59,330 nt of DNA, from contig JAZBOY010000086.1 of NCBI GenBank assembly GCA_036351375.1, forward strand, positions 1 to 59,330. Reading direction: 5' to 3'. Position 1 is the first letter of the stretch. Every line of letters starts with the position of its first letter. The DNA comes from JANQIO01 sp036351375. Lineage in GTDB: Bacteria; Pseudomonadota; Gammaproteobacteria; Pseudomonadales; Halieaceae. This document shows, piece after piece, positions 26,235 through 34,578 of this stretch. The notes under the pieces were generated by a model. That model made no database searches, was not told where the DNA came from, and saw nothing but the letters and a program-made list of their open reading frames with translations. The translations under genes were made by a program, and so were the position numbers.

Positions 26235-26828
26235 TTGAGGCGCTGGTTTGCCCGCACGCTGCTGACAGCGTTGGGCTGGAAGATTGAAGGAGCCAAGCCG
26301 CTGCATCACCGCTACGTGCTGATTGCGGCTCCCCATACCTCGAACTGGGATTTCCCGCTGATGATCCTGTTTGCCTGGGCCTTCGACATCCGCATCAACT
26401 GGATGGGCAAGGCCAGCCTGTTCAAGCCGCCCTTTGGCTGGGTCATGCGCGCCCTCGGCGGGGTGCCCGTCCAGCGCCGCAGCAGCAACAACGTGGTGGA
26501 AGCGATGGTGGTGACCTTCGCTGAGGTAGATGAACTGGTGCTGGTGGTGCCCACTGAAGGCACCCGCGCGCGCACCGAGTTCTGGAAGTCGGGCTTCTAC
26601 CATATCGCCCGCGGCGCGGGCGTGCCAATTGTGCCCTCCTACCTGGACTTCGGCCAGAAACGCGGCGGCTTCGGCCCGGCCCTGCCCATGAGCGGCGACG
26701 TCCAACGCGACATGGAACTGCTGCGCGGCTTCTATGCGCCCATGAAAGGCCTCTACCCTGAACTGTTCGGCCCGGTGCGGCTAAAGGAAGAAGAACCGGA
26801 GCAGGCGCGGCGCCGCGCCGCATCCTGA
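26235..26828 (+). CDS. 1-acyl-sn-glycerol-3-phosphate acyltransferase (PlsC-like)
   Basis: A 197-residue short acyltransferase. The catalytic HX4D motif is APHTSNWDF (His34, Asp39) and the substrate-phosphate motif is PTEGTRAR. Such short forms acylate lysophosphatidic acid or other glycerol lipids at the inner membrane; some are lyso-ornithine or related acyltransferases. The start is TTG at 26235, with GAGGAA 8 bases upstream; no suitable ATG precedes the motif. It follows the dehydratase gene by 35 bp and ends 3 bp before a convergent hydrolase gene. Confidence 0.83.
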   Translation: MRRWFARTLLTALGWKIEGAKPLHHRYVLIAAPHTSNWDFPLMILFAWAFDIRINWMGKASLFKPPFGWVMRALGGVPVQRRSSNNVVEAMVVTFAEVDELVLVVPTEGTRARTEFWKSGFYHIARGAGVPIVPSYLDFGQKRGGFGPALPMSGDVQRDMELLRGFYAPMKGLYPELFGPVRLKEEEPEQARRRAAS

Positions 26829-26831
26829 GAC

Positions 26832-27968
26832 TCAGTCAGCGGCGCTGTAGCGCACGTCAGGCAGTTCCGAAGGCAGCGTTTCTGACAGGAAGTCCTGCGC
26901 CTGCTCGCGCACATCATCGGCGGCGGCAAAGCGGCTGTCGAAAAAGGCCCTCACCACCAGCGCGGTAATCATCTGCTGGCGCAGCGGATTCATAGCCTCC
27001 GGCAGTGGGTCCATCTGGCACAACTCATTGGGCGCGTCGTAGTCGATTCCCTGCTCCGGTGTACCGAGCTCATCCAGCCAGAACTCTTCGGTATCGTTCT
27101 CTATGTTGCGTTCAACGATATAGCATCCCAGCGCGTCGGGATTGGACATGAACCGCAGCAGCGTAGACTGTCCCGAAAACCCGGTATGCGAGCCGTTGAC
27201 TACCGTGACCAGCTGCGCGTCCGGAACCTTTTCCAGCACCGGTGCGGCATTGCTGTCGAAGGGCACCAGGGCATCGATATCCGCGCCCAGCATCAGGAAC
27301 GGCACCTCGCGATGCTCAAAGAAACGCGGCAGGAACTGGCCGGTAGGCCCGGCGATAGACAGGGCCGCGCCAATGCGCGCGTCACCCAGCTCCGGGTGAA
27401 AGGCCGCCAGGGTGGATGTCATGCCGCCGAGGGAGATGCCAGTTACGCCGATCCGGCGTTCATCGATCATCCGCCACAGGGGGCTGTCGGCGTCCACCGA
27501 GCGCGCCAGCATTTCATCGATCAGGAAACTGACATCGCCGGGCTGGTTGCTGATGTCGCGCACCCAGGGCCGGTCCGGCGCATAGGTATTGGTGAGCGGG
27601 AAATTGGCGGCCACCACCACGTAGCCGTGGCTGGCGAGGTGCTCACCCAGGTAGGCCCCGCCCCTGCGATTGGAAGAGAAACCATGGCTGTAGACAATCA
27701 GCGGAAAGGGCCCCGCTTCATAGCTCGAGGGGTGCCAGACCGTAGCCTCCAGCTCACGCTGGGGGGAGCCGGCATAGCTGTCATGGGCCGGGCTGGGACG
27801 GCTGGTATCGATGAAGGTTTCCTCGAAGCTCAGCACCTGGTGAGGGCCTGCCGAGAGACGCTCGGCGCTGGTGGTGCCCTGCGGCAGCGGCTCCGCCTGC
27901 TTGCCAAAGGCGAGCACCAGCCCGGAGGCCAGCACCAGGCCCACCAGTATCAGCAACAGTTTACGCAT
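26832..27968 (-). CDS. Exported alpha/beta hydrolase (PAF-acetylhydrolase/dienelactone hydrolase type)
   Basis: A 378-residue protein. Residues 1-20 form a signal peptide or membrane anchor (MRKLLLILVGLVLASGLVLA). The fold has FPLIVYSHGFSSNRRG (oxyanion region), the nucleophile elbow GISLGG (Ser179), an acidic segment ADIDALVPF and the histidine in NGSHTGF. The whole resembles secreted lipases or PAF-acetylhydrolase-like esterases. The substrate is unknown. It is downstream of, and overlaps by 8 bp, a PlsC gene on the same strand, so a lipid-related role is plausible. Confidence 0.82.
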   Translation of the reverse strand: MRKLLLILVGLVLASGLVLAFGKQAEPLPQGTTSAERLSAGPHQVLSFEETFIDTSRPSPAHDSYAGSPQRELEATVWHPSSYEAGPFPLIVYSHGFSSNRRGGAYLGEHLASHGYVVVAANFPLTNTYAPDRPWVRDISNQPGDVSFLIDEMLARSVDADSPLWRMIDERRIGVTGISLGGMTSTLAAFHPELGDARIGAALSIAGPTGQFLPRFFEHREVPFLMLGADIDALVPFDSNAAPVLEKVPDAQLVTVVNGSHTGFSGQSTLLRFMSNPDALGCYIVERNIENDTEEFWLDELGTPEQGIDYDAPNELCQMDPLPEAMNPLRQQMITALVVRAFFDSRFAAADDVREQAQDFLSETLPSELPDVRYSAAD

Positions 27969-28692
27969 AGGCTTCCGGGTCCAGGCGGCGCATCTCCGCC
28001 TCGATCCACGTCTCCACTTCTTTCATCATTTCGTCCGCTTGACGGCCTTCGGCGGGAATTGGCTTGCCGATGGAAACGTCGATGGTACCGGGAATCAGCC
28101 GGAAGCTGCGGCGCGGCCAGCAGCGCGCTGAGGTCACTGCAATCGGAATAATACTGGCACCGGTGGCAATTGCGAGGCGAGTGGCGCCGGTCTTGTAGTT
28201 GCCCTGGCTGCCGCGCGCAGTGCGAGTGCCCTCCGGGAACATGATCACCCAGATACCTTTGTCCATCAGCTCCCTGCCCTGCGCCGCCACCTTGTTCCAG
28301 GCCTCCGCCCGCTTGCTGCGATCGATGTGGATCATATCCAGCCGACCGATGGCCCAGCCGAAAAACGGGATCATCAGCAGCTCTTTTTTGAACACAAAGG
28401 CCAGGGGGTGGGTGGCAATTGTGGGAAAGGCAAAGGTCTCCCACGTGGACTGGTGCTTGGGGCACAGTATCACCGGTTCGTTGGACTCGGCAGGCGGCAG
28501 GTTTTCCGCCCCGTGCAGGCGGTATTCAACGCCGCCGATCAGCCTGGCGGACTGGATGATCTGGTGCAGCCAGCCGATCGCCAGGCGGTACAGAGGTCGC
28601 CCACGCATGAAAATCGACAGCAGCACGATAAACACCGCATAGGGAATGACGCTGATGGAGAGCCACACCAGGAATACCGCGCCTCGAATCAT
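27961..28692 (-). CDS. plsC: 1-acyl-sn-glycerol-3-phosphate acyltransferase
   Basis: A 243-residue PlsC of standard length. An N-terminal membrane helix (about 5-28) precedes the catalytic block CPKHQSTWETF, a bacterial variant of HX4D ending in Glu (His80, Glu85). FPEGTRTARGS, the phosphate-binding motif, and PIAVTSARCW follow. It transfers the second acyl chain to lysophosphatidic acid at the inner membrane. It overlaps the flanking hydrolase genes by 8 and 4 bp, so the three minus-strand genes form one operon. A second, shorter PlsC-like gene lies just beyond the operon. Confidence 0.9.
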   Translation of the reverse strand: MIRGAVFLVWLSISVIPYAVFIVLLSIFMRGRPLYRLAIGWLHQIIQSARLIGGVEYRLHGAENLPPAESNEPVILCPKHQSTWETFAFPTIATHPLAFVFKKELLMIPFFGWAIGRLDMIHIDRSKRAEAWNKVAAQGRELMDKGIWVIMFPEGTRTARGSQGNYKTGATRLAIATGASIIPIAVTSARCWPRRSFRLIPGTIDVSIGKPIPAEGRQADEMMKEVETWIEAEMRRLDPEAYA

Positions 28693-29774
28693 GCAGCGGC
28701 CTCAGCGCCGGCAACACTGCGGTGGGCGTTCATGAAGCGCTCGATCTGGTCGAAGGCGTGGGCCGACTCTTCCATGTCGCGCAGCACGAAAATATGCCAG
28801 ACGTGCAGCATATGGCCCCAGGCCTGCAGTTCTACCGGGGAGCCCTGTGACCGCGCCTTGTTCACATAGCGAACGGCGTCGTCCAGCAGCATTTCCTGGG
28901 CACTGACATGCACCAGGGTGGGCGGCAGGTTGGCGAGGTCGGCATACACCGGCGACACGTTCGGGTGGCGCGGCGGCATGCGGTTGTTGAACAGGTTGAC
29001 CAGCCGCAGCAACAGCTTCGGTACCCGGTTCATCTTGCCGAACAGCGGCCCGAGCATGTGATCGCTCTCGACATTGAACTTCAGGCTGGGGCTGGCAAAG
29101 GTGTTGTCGGTGGCGGGCGACAGGGCAATCACACCGTTGGGCGCGGTGATCCCCTGGTCGCGAACCCAGTTGGAGAGGGAAAGGCTGAGATTGCCACCGG
29201 CTGAGTCCCCGGAGACGAACAGCTCGCTGGCGCGCCCGGGGCCGTCAGGGCTGGTCTCGAGTATCCAGCGGTAGGCTGCCCGGCAGTCGTCGATGCCCGC
29301 CTGGCGCGGGTGTTCCGGCATCAGGCGATAATCCAGCGCAAACACCGCGCCGCCGTAGCGCCGCGCATATTCGGTAGTGATGGCCCGGTGGCTCAGGGGG
29401 CTACCGGCCACAAAGGCGCCGCCGTGTATGTACAGCAGCCGCCGGTCCGGGTCCGCGCCAGGGGCCAGGATCCACTCGCCGCGGATGCCGTCGATGTCCA
29501 CTGCAATGATCTGGCCGTCGAACTCGACTTCTTCGCCCAGTGCGTCCATGTGCTCGCGCATCACCGCCAGCTGCTGCCGACGGGACACCGACTGGATGGC
29601 GGTGTTCATATCACCGAGGGAGGCGATGGCCTCGAAGTGCGCCTGGCTGGGCTCCCTGCCTTCGTTCAGGGGCTCGGGCCGGGGGGTGTCGTAGATCTTC
29701 AGGTCCTCGCCCCGCAGCACAAAAAAGTTGATCGCCAACAGGATTGCGACCACTACCACCATCAACCAGATCAT
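28689..29774 (-). CDS. Membrane-anchored alpha/beta hydrolase, HSL family
   Basis: A 361-residue hormone-sensitive-lipase-type esterase. An N-terminal hydrophobic segment (MIWLMVVVVAILLAINFFVL) anchors it. The oxyanion motif HGGAF is at 117-121, ALDYRLMPEHP follows, and the nucleophile elbow is GDSAGG (Ser191). HVSAQEMLLDDA and HMLHVW provide the expected Asp and His regions. HSL enzymes hydrolyse short acyl esters of many alcohols. The start at 29774 has a GGGGGAAG site upstream. It is the first gene of the operon with PlsC and the PAF-acetylhydrolase-type enzyme. Confidence 0.87.
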   Translation of the reverse strand: MIWLMVVVVAILLAINFFVLRGEDLKIYDTPRPEPLNEGREPSQAHFEAIASLGDMNTAIQSVSRRQQLAVMREHMDALGEEVEFDGQIIAVDIDGIRGEWILAPGADPDRRLLYIHGGAFVAGSPLSHRAITTEYARRYGGAVFALDYRLMPEHPRQAGIDDCRAAYRWILETSPDGPGRASELFVSGDSAGGNLSLSLSNWVRDQGITAPNGVIALSPATDNTFASPSLKFNVESDHMLGPLFGKMNRVPKLLLRLVNLFNNRMPPRHPNVSPVYADLANLPPTLVHVSAQEMLLDDAVRYVNKARSQGSPVELQAWGHMLHVWHIFVLRDMEESAHAFDQIERFMNAHRSVAGAEAAA

Positions 29775-29845
29775 CGTTACTTCCCCCGAAGTTAAAGGTG
29801 CCGCCGCCGCACTCCCTAAAAGTGCGCAGTAGCGCAAACACCCTC

Positions 29846-29922
29846 GCCTGCCCCGGTGACGCTTGACGCGTTCGAGTCGGGCAGGCGTTACTTGTCAACA
29901 AAGACGCGATTTAACCTATTAT
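29846..29922 (+). promoter_or_regulatory. Promoter and upstream inverted repeat of the MBL-fold gene
   Basis: GCCTGCCC (29846-29853) and GGGCAGGC (29879-29886) form an 8-bp inverted repeat. TTGTCA (29892-29897) and TATTAT (29917-29922) with a 19-bp spacer make a plausible sigma-70 promoter just downstream. Transcription would start at about 29929, which favours the ATG at 29952 over the one at 29925. Confidence 0.4.
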
Positions 29923-29951
29923 GAATGCTGGTTGCAAACAGGGATGGTGCC

Positions 29952-30935
29952 ATGCACTGGACTTACCAAAAGGGCCTGCACGAACTGGGAAACGGCAGCT
30001 ATGCCTGGCTGGCCCCGGACGGTTCCTGGGGCTGGAGCAATGCCGGGCTGATTACCGACGGTGAAGAATCGCTGCTGGTAGACACCCTGTTCGACCTGGC
30101 GCTGACCGATGAAATGCTCACCGCCATGCGGACAGCGGCGCCGCTTGCCGCCGCCCGCTTCGACCGACTGGTAAACACCCACGCCAACGGCGACCACTGT
30201 CACGGCAATGAGCTGGTCGCGGACGCGGAGATCATTGCCTCAGCGGCCTCAGCGGAGGAAATGAACGAACTGCCGCCCGACGCGCTGGCCGCTTTCATGG
30301 CCATGGCCGACGAGCTGGGCCCCGCCGGCGCCTACCTCAAGCACTGTTTCAGCGCCTTCCGCTTTGACGGCATCAGGTTTACCCCGCCCACCCATACATT
30401 CAGTGGCGAGCTGTCGGTTTCAGTGGGCGACAAGCCGGTGCAGCTGATCGAGGTAGGGCCCGCCCACACCCGCGGGGATGTACTGGTGCACAGCCCCGCG
30501 GATCGCACCGTGTTCACCGGGGATATCCTGTTTATCGACGGCACGCCGATCATGTGGCAGGGCCCGGTGGCGAACTGGATCGCCGCCTGTGAGCGTATTG
30601 AGGCCATGGATGTCGATACTATTGTGCCCGGACACGGCCCGATCACTGACAAGGCCGGGGTGCGCCGGGTGCGGGACTACCTGGCATTTGTGCGGGACGA
30701 GGCACGGGCCCGGTTTAACGCCGGCATGAGCGCCTTCGAGGCGGCGCAGGACATCGAGCTGGGCCCGTTTGCCGGCTGGCTCGATTCCGAACGCATCGCC
30801 GTCAATGTGAATACACTTTATCGAGAATTCAGGAAAGACTCTCAAGCCACTGATATTGTTGAATTATTTAGCCAGATGGCGCAGCTCGCCGGTTTCGGGG
30901 CAGCGGGACCCGAAAGCACAGGAGAGCCGGGCTGA
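29952..30935 (+). CDS. MBL-fold metallohydrolase
   Basis: A 327-residue metallo-beta-lactamase-fold protein. The metal motif reads NTHANGDHCHGN, so the canonical HxHxDH is His77-x-Asn79-x-Asp81-His82. Other family parts are VDTLFD, the VGPAHTRGDVLVH histidine, FTGDILFIDG and VPGHGP. Enzymes of this fold hydrolyse lactones, thioesters or sulfate esters, or act as glyoxalase II or oxygenases; the Asn in the first motif occurs in several sub-branches and does not point to one activity. It is a single-gene unit between divergent lipid genes and a transglycosylase gene. Confidence 0.88.
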   Translation: MHWTYQKGLHELGNGSYAWLAPDGSWGWSNAGLITDGEESLLVDTLFDLALTDEMLTAMRTAAPLAAARFDRLVNTHANGDHCHGNELVADAEIIASAASAEEMNELPPDALAAFMAMADELGPAGAYLKHCFSAFRFDGIRFTPPTHTFSGELSVSVGDKPVQLIEVGPAHTRGDVLVHSPADRTVFTGDILFIDGTPIMWQGPVANWIAACERIEAMDVDTIVPGHGPITDKAGVRRVRDYLAFVRDEARARFNAGMSAFEAAQDIELGPFAGWLDSERIAVNVNTLYREFRKDSQATDIVELFSQMAQLAGFGAAGPESTGEPG

Positions 30936-31022
30936 GACTATGGGCCGACCGGGGCCCACAAGGCGCGAAAGCCTGTCTCAATCAGTCGCTTGCCACCAGA
31001 ACCCGTGGTAATTTGCAAACCT

Positions 31023-32573
31023 ATGGGAAAACTCGGATACGCATTTATTGTTGGCCTGGCCGCTATCCTGATCGGCGTCGGCCTGCTGTACAAGGACCCT
31101 GCAGAAGCACCGCCAGAGGGCAAGTCTGCGCCCGCGGTCGTTGACGCCGCGACGGAAGGCACATCGAGCGCCGCACAGGAGGCTGTGAGCCCGGTACCGC
31201 TCTCCAACGGCCAGCGGCCGCTGGATTATCTCGACCAGGTCACCCGTAAGGCGCCCCGCAAGTTCGCCGAAATGCGCGAGGCCAACGTGCTCCGCGCCCT
31301 GGTGACCCACAGCAAGACGTTCTATTTCTTTGACGGCGCCACCCAGCGGGGCCTGTCCCACGACGCCCTGGTGGCCTTCGAGGACTTCCTCAACAAGGAG
31401 CTGAAGACCAAGACCATCAAGATGCGTGTGGTCTTCATCCCGGTCACCCGCGATCAGCTGCTCCCCGCCCTAAAGGCAGGCTACGGCGATATAGCGGTCG
31501 CCAACCTGACAGTCACGCCGGAACGGGAATCCCAGGTCGATTTCTCACGGCCCATTTACCGCAATGTTGCCGAAGTCGTCGTTACCGGCGCCCACGTGGA
31601 ACCGGTGGCCAGCATCGACGACCTCGCTGGGCGCGTGGTCCACACGCGACAGTCCAGCAGTTACTACGAGAGCCTGCAGGAGACCAATGAGGAGCTGGAC
31701 AGCCGTGGCCTGGCGCCCATCAGGATTGTTGCAGTCGACGAACATCTGGAAGACGAAGACCTGCTGGAGATGGTCAATGCCGGGTTGATCGACGCTATTG
31801 TCATGGATTCCCACAAGGCCCAGTTCTGGGAGCAGATCTTCGAGGATATTCGCGTCCACAGCGACGTGGCGCTGCGCGATGGCGGCTCCATCGCCTGGGC
31901 GATGCGCAAGGATTCCCCGGAACTCAGGAAGATGGTGGACAAGTTCCTGCGCCGCAACGGCGAGGGGACGCTACTCGGCAACATTCTTCTCAAGCGCTAC
32001 CTGGACGAGAACGTCTACATCCGCAATCACCTGGCCTCGCCGGAGATGAAGAAGTTCAACCAGACAGCCCACCTGTTCCAGAAGTACGCCGCCAAGTACG
32101 ATTTCGACTGGCTGATGGTGATGTCCCAGGCCTACCAGGAGTCGCGGCTGGACCACAACGCGCGCAGCCACACCGGTGCCGTGGGCATCATGCAGATGCT
32201 GCCGAGCACCGCCGCCGACAAAAACGTGGGCATACCGGATATCAGCGACCTGGAAGACAACATCCACGCCGGTAACAAGTACCTGCGCTTCATCCGCGAC
32301 CGCTACTTTGAAGACGAACCCATGTCGGACCTCAACAAGACCCTGTTCTCGTTTGCCGCCTACAATGCCGGGCCGGCCAGGGTCGCGCGCCTGCGCCGCG
32401 AAGCAGAGCGCCAGGGCCTGGACCCCAACGTCTGGTTCGACAATGTCGAGGTCATCGCCGCCAAGCGCATCGGCCGGGAAACCGTGCAGTACGTCAGCAA
32501 TATCTATAAGTACTGGGTCGCCTACCGGCTGAGCCGCGACACCCTCAAGGAATCCCTCGCCACCGCCGCCTGA
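31023..32573 (+). CDS. MltF-like lytic transglycosylase (SBP_bac_3 + SLT)
   Basis: A 516-residue two-domain cell-wall enzyme. An N-terminal membrane anchor (about 4-23, no lipobox cysteine) precedes an amino-acid-binding-protein-like domain (about 95-330). The SLT transglycosylase domain follows: the catalytic glutamate is Glu373 in QAYQESRLDHNARS, followed by GIMQMLPSTA, NIHAGNKYL and AAYNAGPARV. It cleaves the MurNAc-GlcNAc bond of peptidoglycan with formation of 1,6-anhydro ends, in the periplasm. The start at ATG 31023 places the anchor at the extreme N-terminus. The 3' spacer carries the 14-bp tandem repeat. Confidence 0.93.
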   Translation: MGKLGYAFIVGLAAILIGVGLLYKDPAEAPPEGKSAPAVVDAATEGTSSAAQEAVSPVPLSNGQRPLDYLDQVTRKAPRKFAEMREANVLRALVTHSKTFYFFDGATQRGLSHDALVAFEDFLNKELKTKTIKMRVVFIPVTRDQLLPALKAGYGDIAVANLTVTPERESQVDFSRPIYRNVAEVVVTGAHVEPVASIDDLAGRVVHTRQSSSYYESLQETNEELDSRGLAPIRIVAVDEHLEDEDLLEMVNAGLIDAIVMDSHKAQFWEQIFEDIRVHSDVALRDGGSIAWAMRKDSPELRKMVDKFLRRNGEGTLLGNILLKRYLDENVYIRNHLASPEMKKFNQTAHLFQKYAAKYDFDWLMVMSQAYQESRLDHNARSHTGAVGIMQMLPSTAADKNVGIPDISDLEDNIHAGNKYLRFIRDRYFEDEPMSDLNKTLFSFAAYNAGPARVARLRREAERQGLDPNVWFDNVEVIAAKRIGRETVQYVSNIYKYWVAYRLSRDTLKESLATAA

Positions 32574-32596
32574 TCGGCTCGCGGTGACCGGGTCAC

Positions 32597-32708
32597 GCCG
32601 ACCGCGTCTAGCCGACCGCGTCTCGCCGACCGCGTCTAGCCGACCGCGTCTAGCCGACCGCGTCTAGCCGACCGCGTCTAGCCGACCGCGTCTAGCCGAC
32701 CGCGTCAG
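32597..32708. repeat. Eight tandem copies of a 14-bp unit
   Basis: The unit GCCGACCGCGTCTA is repeated eight times without gaps; copy 2 ends TCTC, and copy 8 ends TCAG and runs into the stop codon of the Rieske gene. Each internal CTAG gives a TAG on both strands, and since 14 is not a multiple of 3 all frames are stopped. A small GTGAC-cgg-GTCAC dyad precedes the array. It fills the gap between two convergent genes. Confidence 0.97.
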
Positions 32709-33841
32709 GCAATCGCCTCGTCCACGGTGGCGTTGAACTTTGCCAGCGCCCCCTCAAAGCGGCCGAAGTTGAGATGGGGGTTGGCGCCGCTGTCCAGCCC
32801 GCGCTGGATCGCCTCCCCCAACTCGAAGTCCTCATCCAGCGTGTAGATGGTCAAGTCGTGGTTGCGGCGCCAGTAGCTCTGCTTCTCCGGCGTGTGGGCG
32901 GCAACGGGAATCATGGTCGAGAGGCGCATAAGGGTGCGGTCAGGCGCAACCGGTATCCCCTGGATCCACACGAAGTGGTCTTCCTGCACCAGGAACTGCG
33001 AACCCGGCAACAGGCTGTAGAGCAGGTTGGCGTGCTTGTTGATGTCCCAGTCCTCGCTGGGGGCACCGGCCAGCTCCGGCAGCGTGCTGCGCGGCAGCAC
33101 CGAGCGGATGTGGCGGCCGACACACTGGTAGGAGGACAGGTTGTCGAGGAACAGCGGCGCAATGGTCCCGCGGTGCGCCACCCGGAAGTGGTAAGCCTCC
33201 AGGCCCCCTTCCACCAGGATCTTCCAGTTGCACTTGAGCTCGCGCACGGTGGTGTCAAACACCACGTGGGAACCGGCGTCGATGCGCGCAAACTCACCGT
33301 CGAGCTCGCCCAGGTGCGCGGCCACGTCGATGTCACCCTCCCCCGACAAACGCACCCAGATCCAACCGGCGCGCTCCTCGACGGCCACTTCAGTCAGCCG
33401 GTAGGCCTCACGGTCGAGCTCCGGAAAGCCGGTTTTCTCGTGGGGCACCCCGATCAGCTCACCGCTGCTGTTCCAGGTCCAGGCATGGTAAGGGCAGCTG
33501 AAGCGGTGCTTGCAGCCCGAGGCCTCGCCCACCAGCTGGGCGCCACGATGACGGCAGACATTGATAAAACAGCGCGGCGCGCCGCTCTCATCGCGCACCA
33601 GCAGCAGTGGCTTGCCCACCAGCTCCATCGTCTTGTAGGAGCCGGGCTCCGGCAGCTCGCTCACGTGTGCGGCAATCAATGGCCTGGCCAGGAACAGGCG
33701 CTCACGTTCACGCTGGAAGCGCTCAGCATCCGTGTAGCGAGTCGTCTCGACCTGGGTCCAGGGCTCCGTCAGGTACGGCGCCTTGTTGTCGTGCAGTTCC
33801 ACCAGCTCCTGCAGGAGCTCTACCTGGGTATTCTTTTGCAT
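32705..33841 (-). CDS. Rieske non-haem iron oxygenase, alpha-subunit type
   Basis: A 378-residue ring-hydroxylating oxygenase. The Rieske [2Fe-2S] ligands are NVCRHRGA (Cys96, His98) and SCPYHAW (Cys116, His119). The catalytic iron site lies in EGGLEAYHFRVAHRG (two histidines) with an acidic ligand nearer the C-terminus. Relatives hydroxylate aromatic rings, sterol nuclei or carnitine-like amines; the substrate is not fixed. A reductase partner is absent nearby, so electrons must come from a ferredoxin/reductase encoded elsewhere (fpr at 11.3 kb is one candidate). The ATG at 33841 has AGGTGG 8 bases upstream; an in-frame GTG 12 bp earlier is less likely. Two TetR operators precede it. Confidence 0.9.
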   Translation of the reverse strand: MQKNTQVELLQELVELHDNKAPYLTEPWTQVETTRYTDAERFQRERERLFLARPLIAAHVSELPEPGSYKTMELVGKPLLLVRDESGAPRCFINVCRHRGAQLVGEASGCKHRFSCPYHAWTWNSSGELIGVPHEKTGFPELDREAYRLTEVAVEERAGWIWVRLSGEGDIDVAAHLGELDGEFARIDAGSHVVFDTTVRELKCNWKILVEGGLEAYHFRVAHRGTIAPLFLDNLSSYQCVGRHIRSVLPRSTLPELAGAPSEDWDINKHANLLYSLLPGSQFLVQEDHFVWIQGIPVAPDRTLMRLSTMIPVAAHTPEKQSYWRRNHDLTIYTLDEDFELGEAIQRGLDSGANPHLNFGRFEGALAKFNATVDEAIA

Positions 33842-33861
33842 GGCGGGGTCCACCTGGATTG

Positions 33862-33901
33862 CTTACCGTTCGGTAAGGCAATGTACTTACCGACTGGTAA
33901 G
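33862..33901. promoter_or_regulatory. Two TetR-type palindromic operators
   Basis: CTTACCGTTCGGTAAG (33862-33877) is a perfect 16-bp palindrome and CTTACCGACTGGTAAG (33886-33901) is palindromic apart from the centre. Their centres are 24 bp apart. They lie between the start codons of the divergent Rieske and TetR genes and almost certainly bind that TetR protein, repressing both genes. Confidence 0.85.
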
Positions 33902-33947
33902 CTGTCAAGACCTGCCGTACACTGCCCAAAACCCTGTTGAGGCCGCC

Positions 33948-34568
33948 ATGACCGCCAGCACCCGAGACCAGTTCCTGTCTGCCGCAGAACACCTGTTCGC
34001 GGAAAAGGGATTCTACGGCGCCAGCATTGCCACCATTGCCCGCGAACTGGGGCTGACCAAGCAGGCACTACTGCACCACTTCGGCAACAAGGAGAAACTC
34101 TACGGCGAGGTGCTGCGATCCATCAGCGAACGGCTGGGAGCCAGCATCGACTCCATAAGGGCGTCGGTCAGTTCACCCGCCGAGCAGCTCGAGGAAATGG
34201 TGGTGGCCCAGTACCGGGCACAGATTGAGGACCAGGACTCCGCCCGGCTGATCATGCGCGAGCTGCTGGACAATGAGCAGCGCGCCGACCAGGCGGGCAA
34301 CTGGTACCTCAAGGATTACCTGGAAGAGCTGGTGACTACTGTCCAGTCGGTGAAAAGCTGCGAATCGCGATCACGCGCGCGGTCACTGGCGCTCGTCTAC
34401 CAGCTGCTCGGAGCCGCCCATTATTTCGCCGTGTCCCAGCCCACCCTTGGCAGTATTTTTGGCAAGACCGAGCTGGCCGATACCCGCGCCTGTTTCGAAG
34501 CAGAGTTGCGGAGCCTGGTACGCGCAGCACTCCACCAGGCGGGCCCGGCTAGGGCGGGTCAGCAGTAG
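33948..34568 (+). CDS. TetR family transcriptional regulator
   Basis: A 206-residue TetR repressor. The HTH at about residues 25-50 is SIATIARELGLTKQALLHHF, after the usual AAEHLFAEKGFYGA helix. The C-terminal ligand domain has no recognisable signature. It is divergent from the Rieske oxygenase, with two clear palindromes between, so the oxygenase substrate or its CoA ester is the likely inducer. The ATG at 33948 matches family length; in-frame sequence upstream would cross the operators. The stop lies 10 bp from the end of a convergent SDR operon. Confidence 0.92.
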   Translation: MTASTRDQFLSAAEHLFAEKGFYGASIATIARELGLTKQALLHHFGNKEKLYGEVLRSISERLGASIDSIRASVSSPAEQLEEMVVAQYRAQIEDQDSARLIMRELLDNEQRADQAGNWYLKDYLEELVTTVQSVKSCESRSRARSLALVYQLLGAAHYFAVSQPTLGSIFGKTELADTRACFEAELRSLVRAALHQAGPARAGQQ

Positions 34569-34578
34569 GCGGCCCCAC

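Noticed and set aside
32597..32708. CRISPR array
   Set aside because: The 14-bp units are directly adjacent with no spacers, and no cas gene is present.
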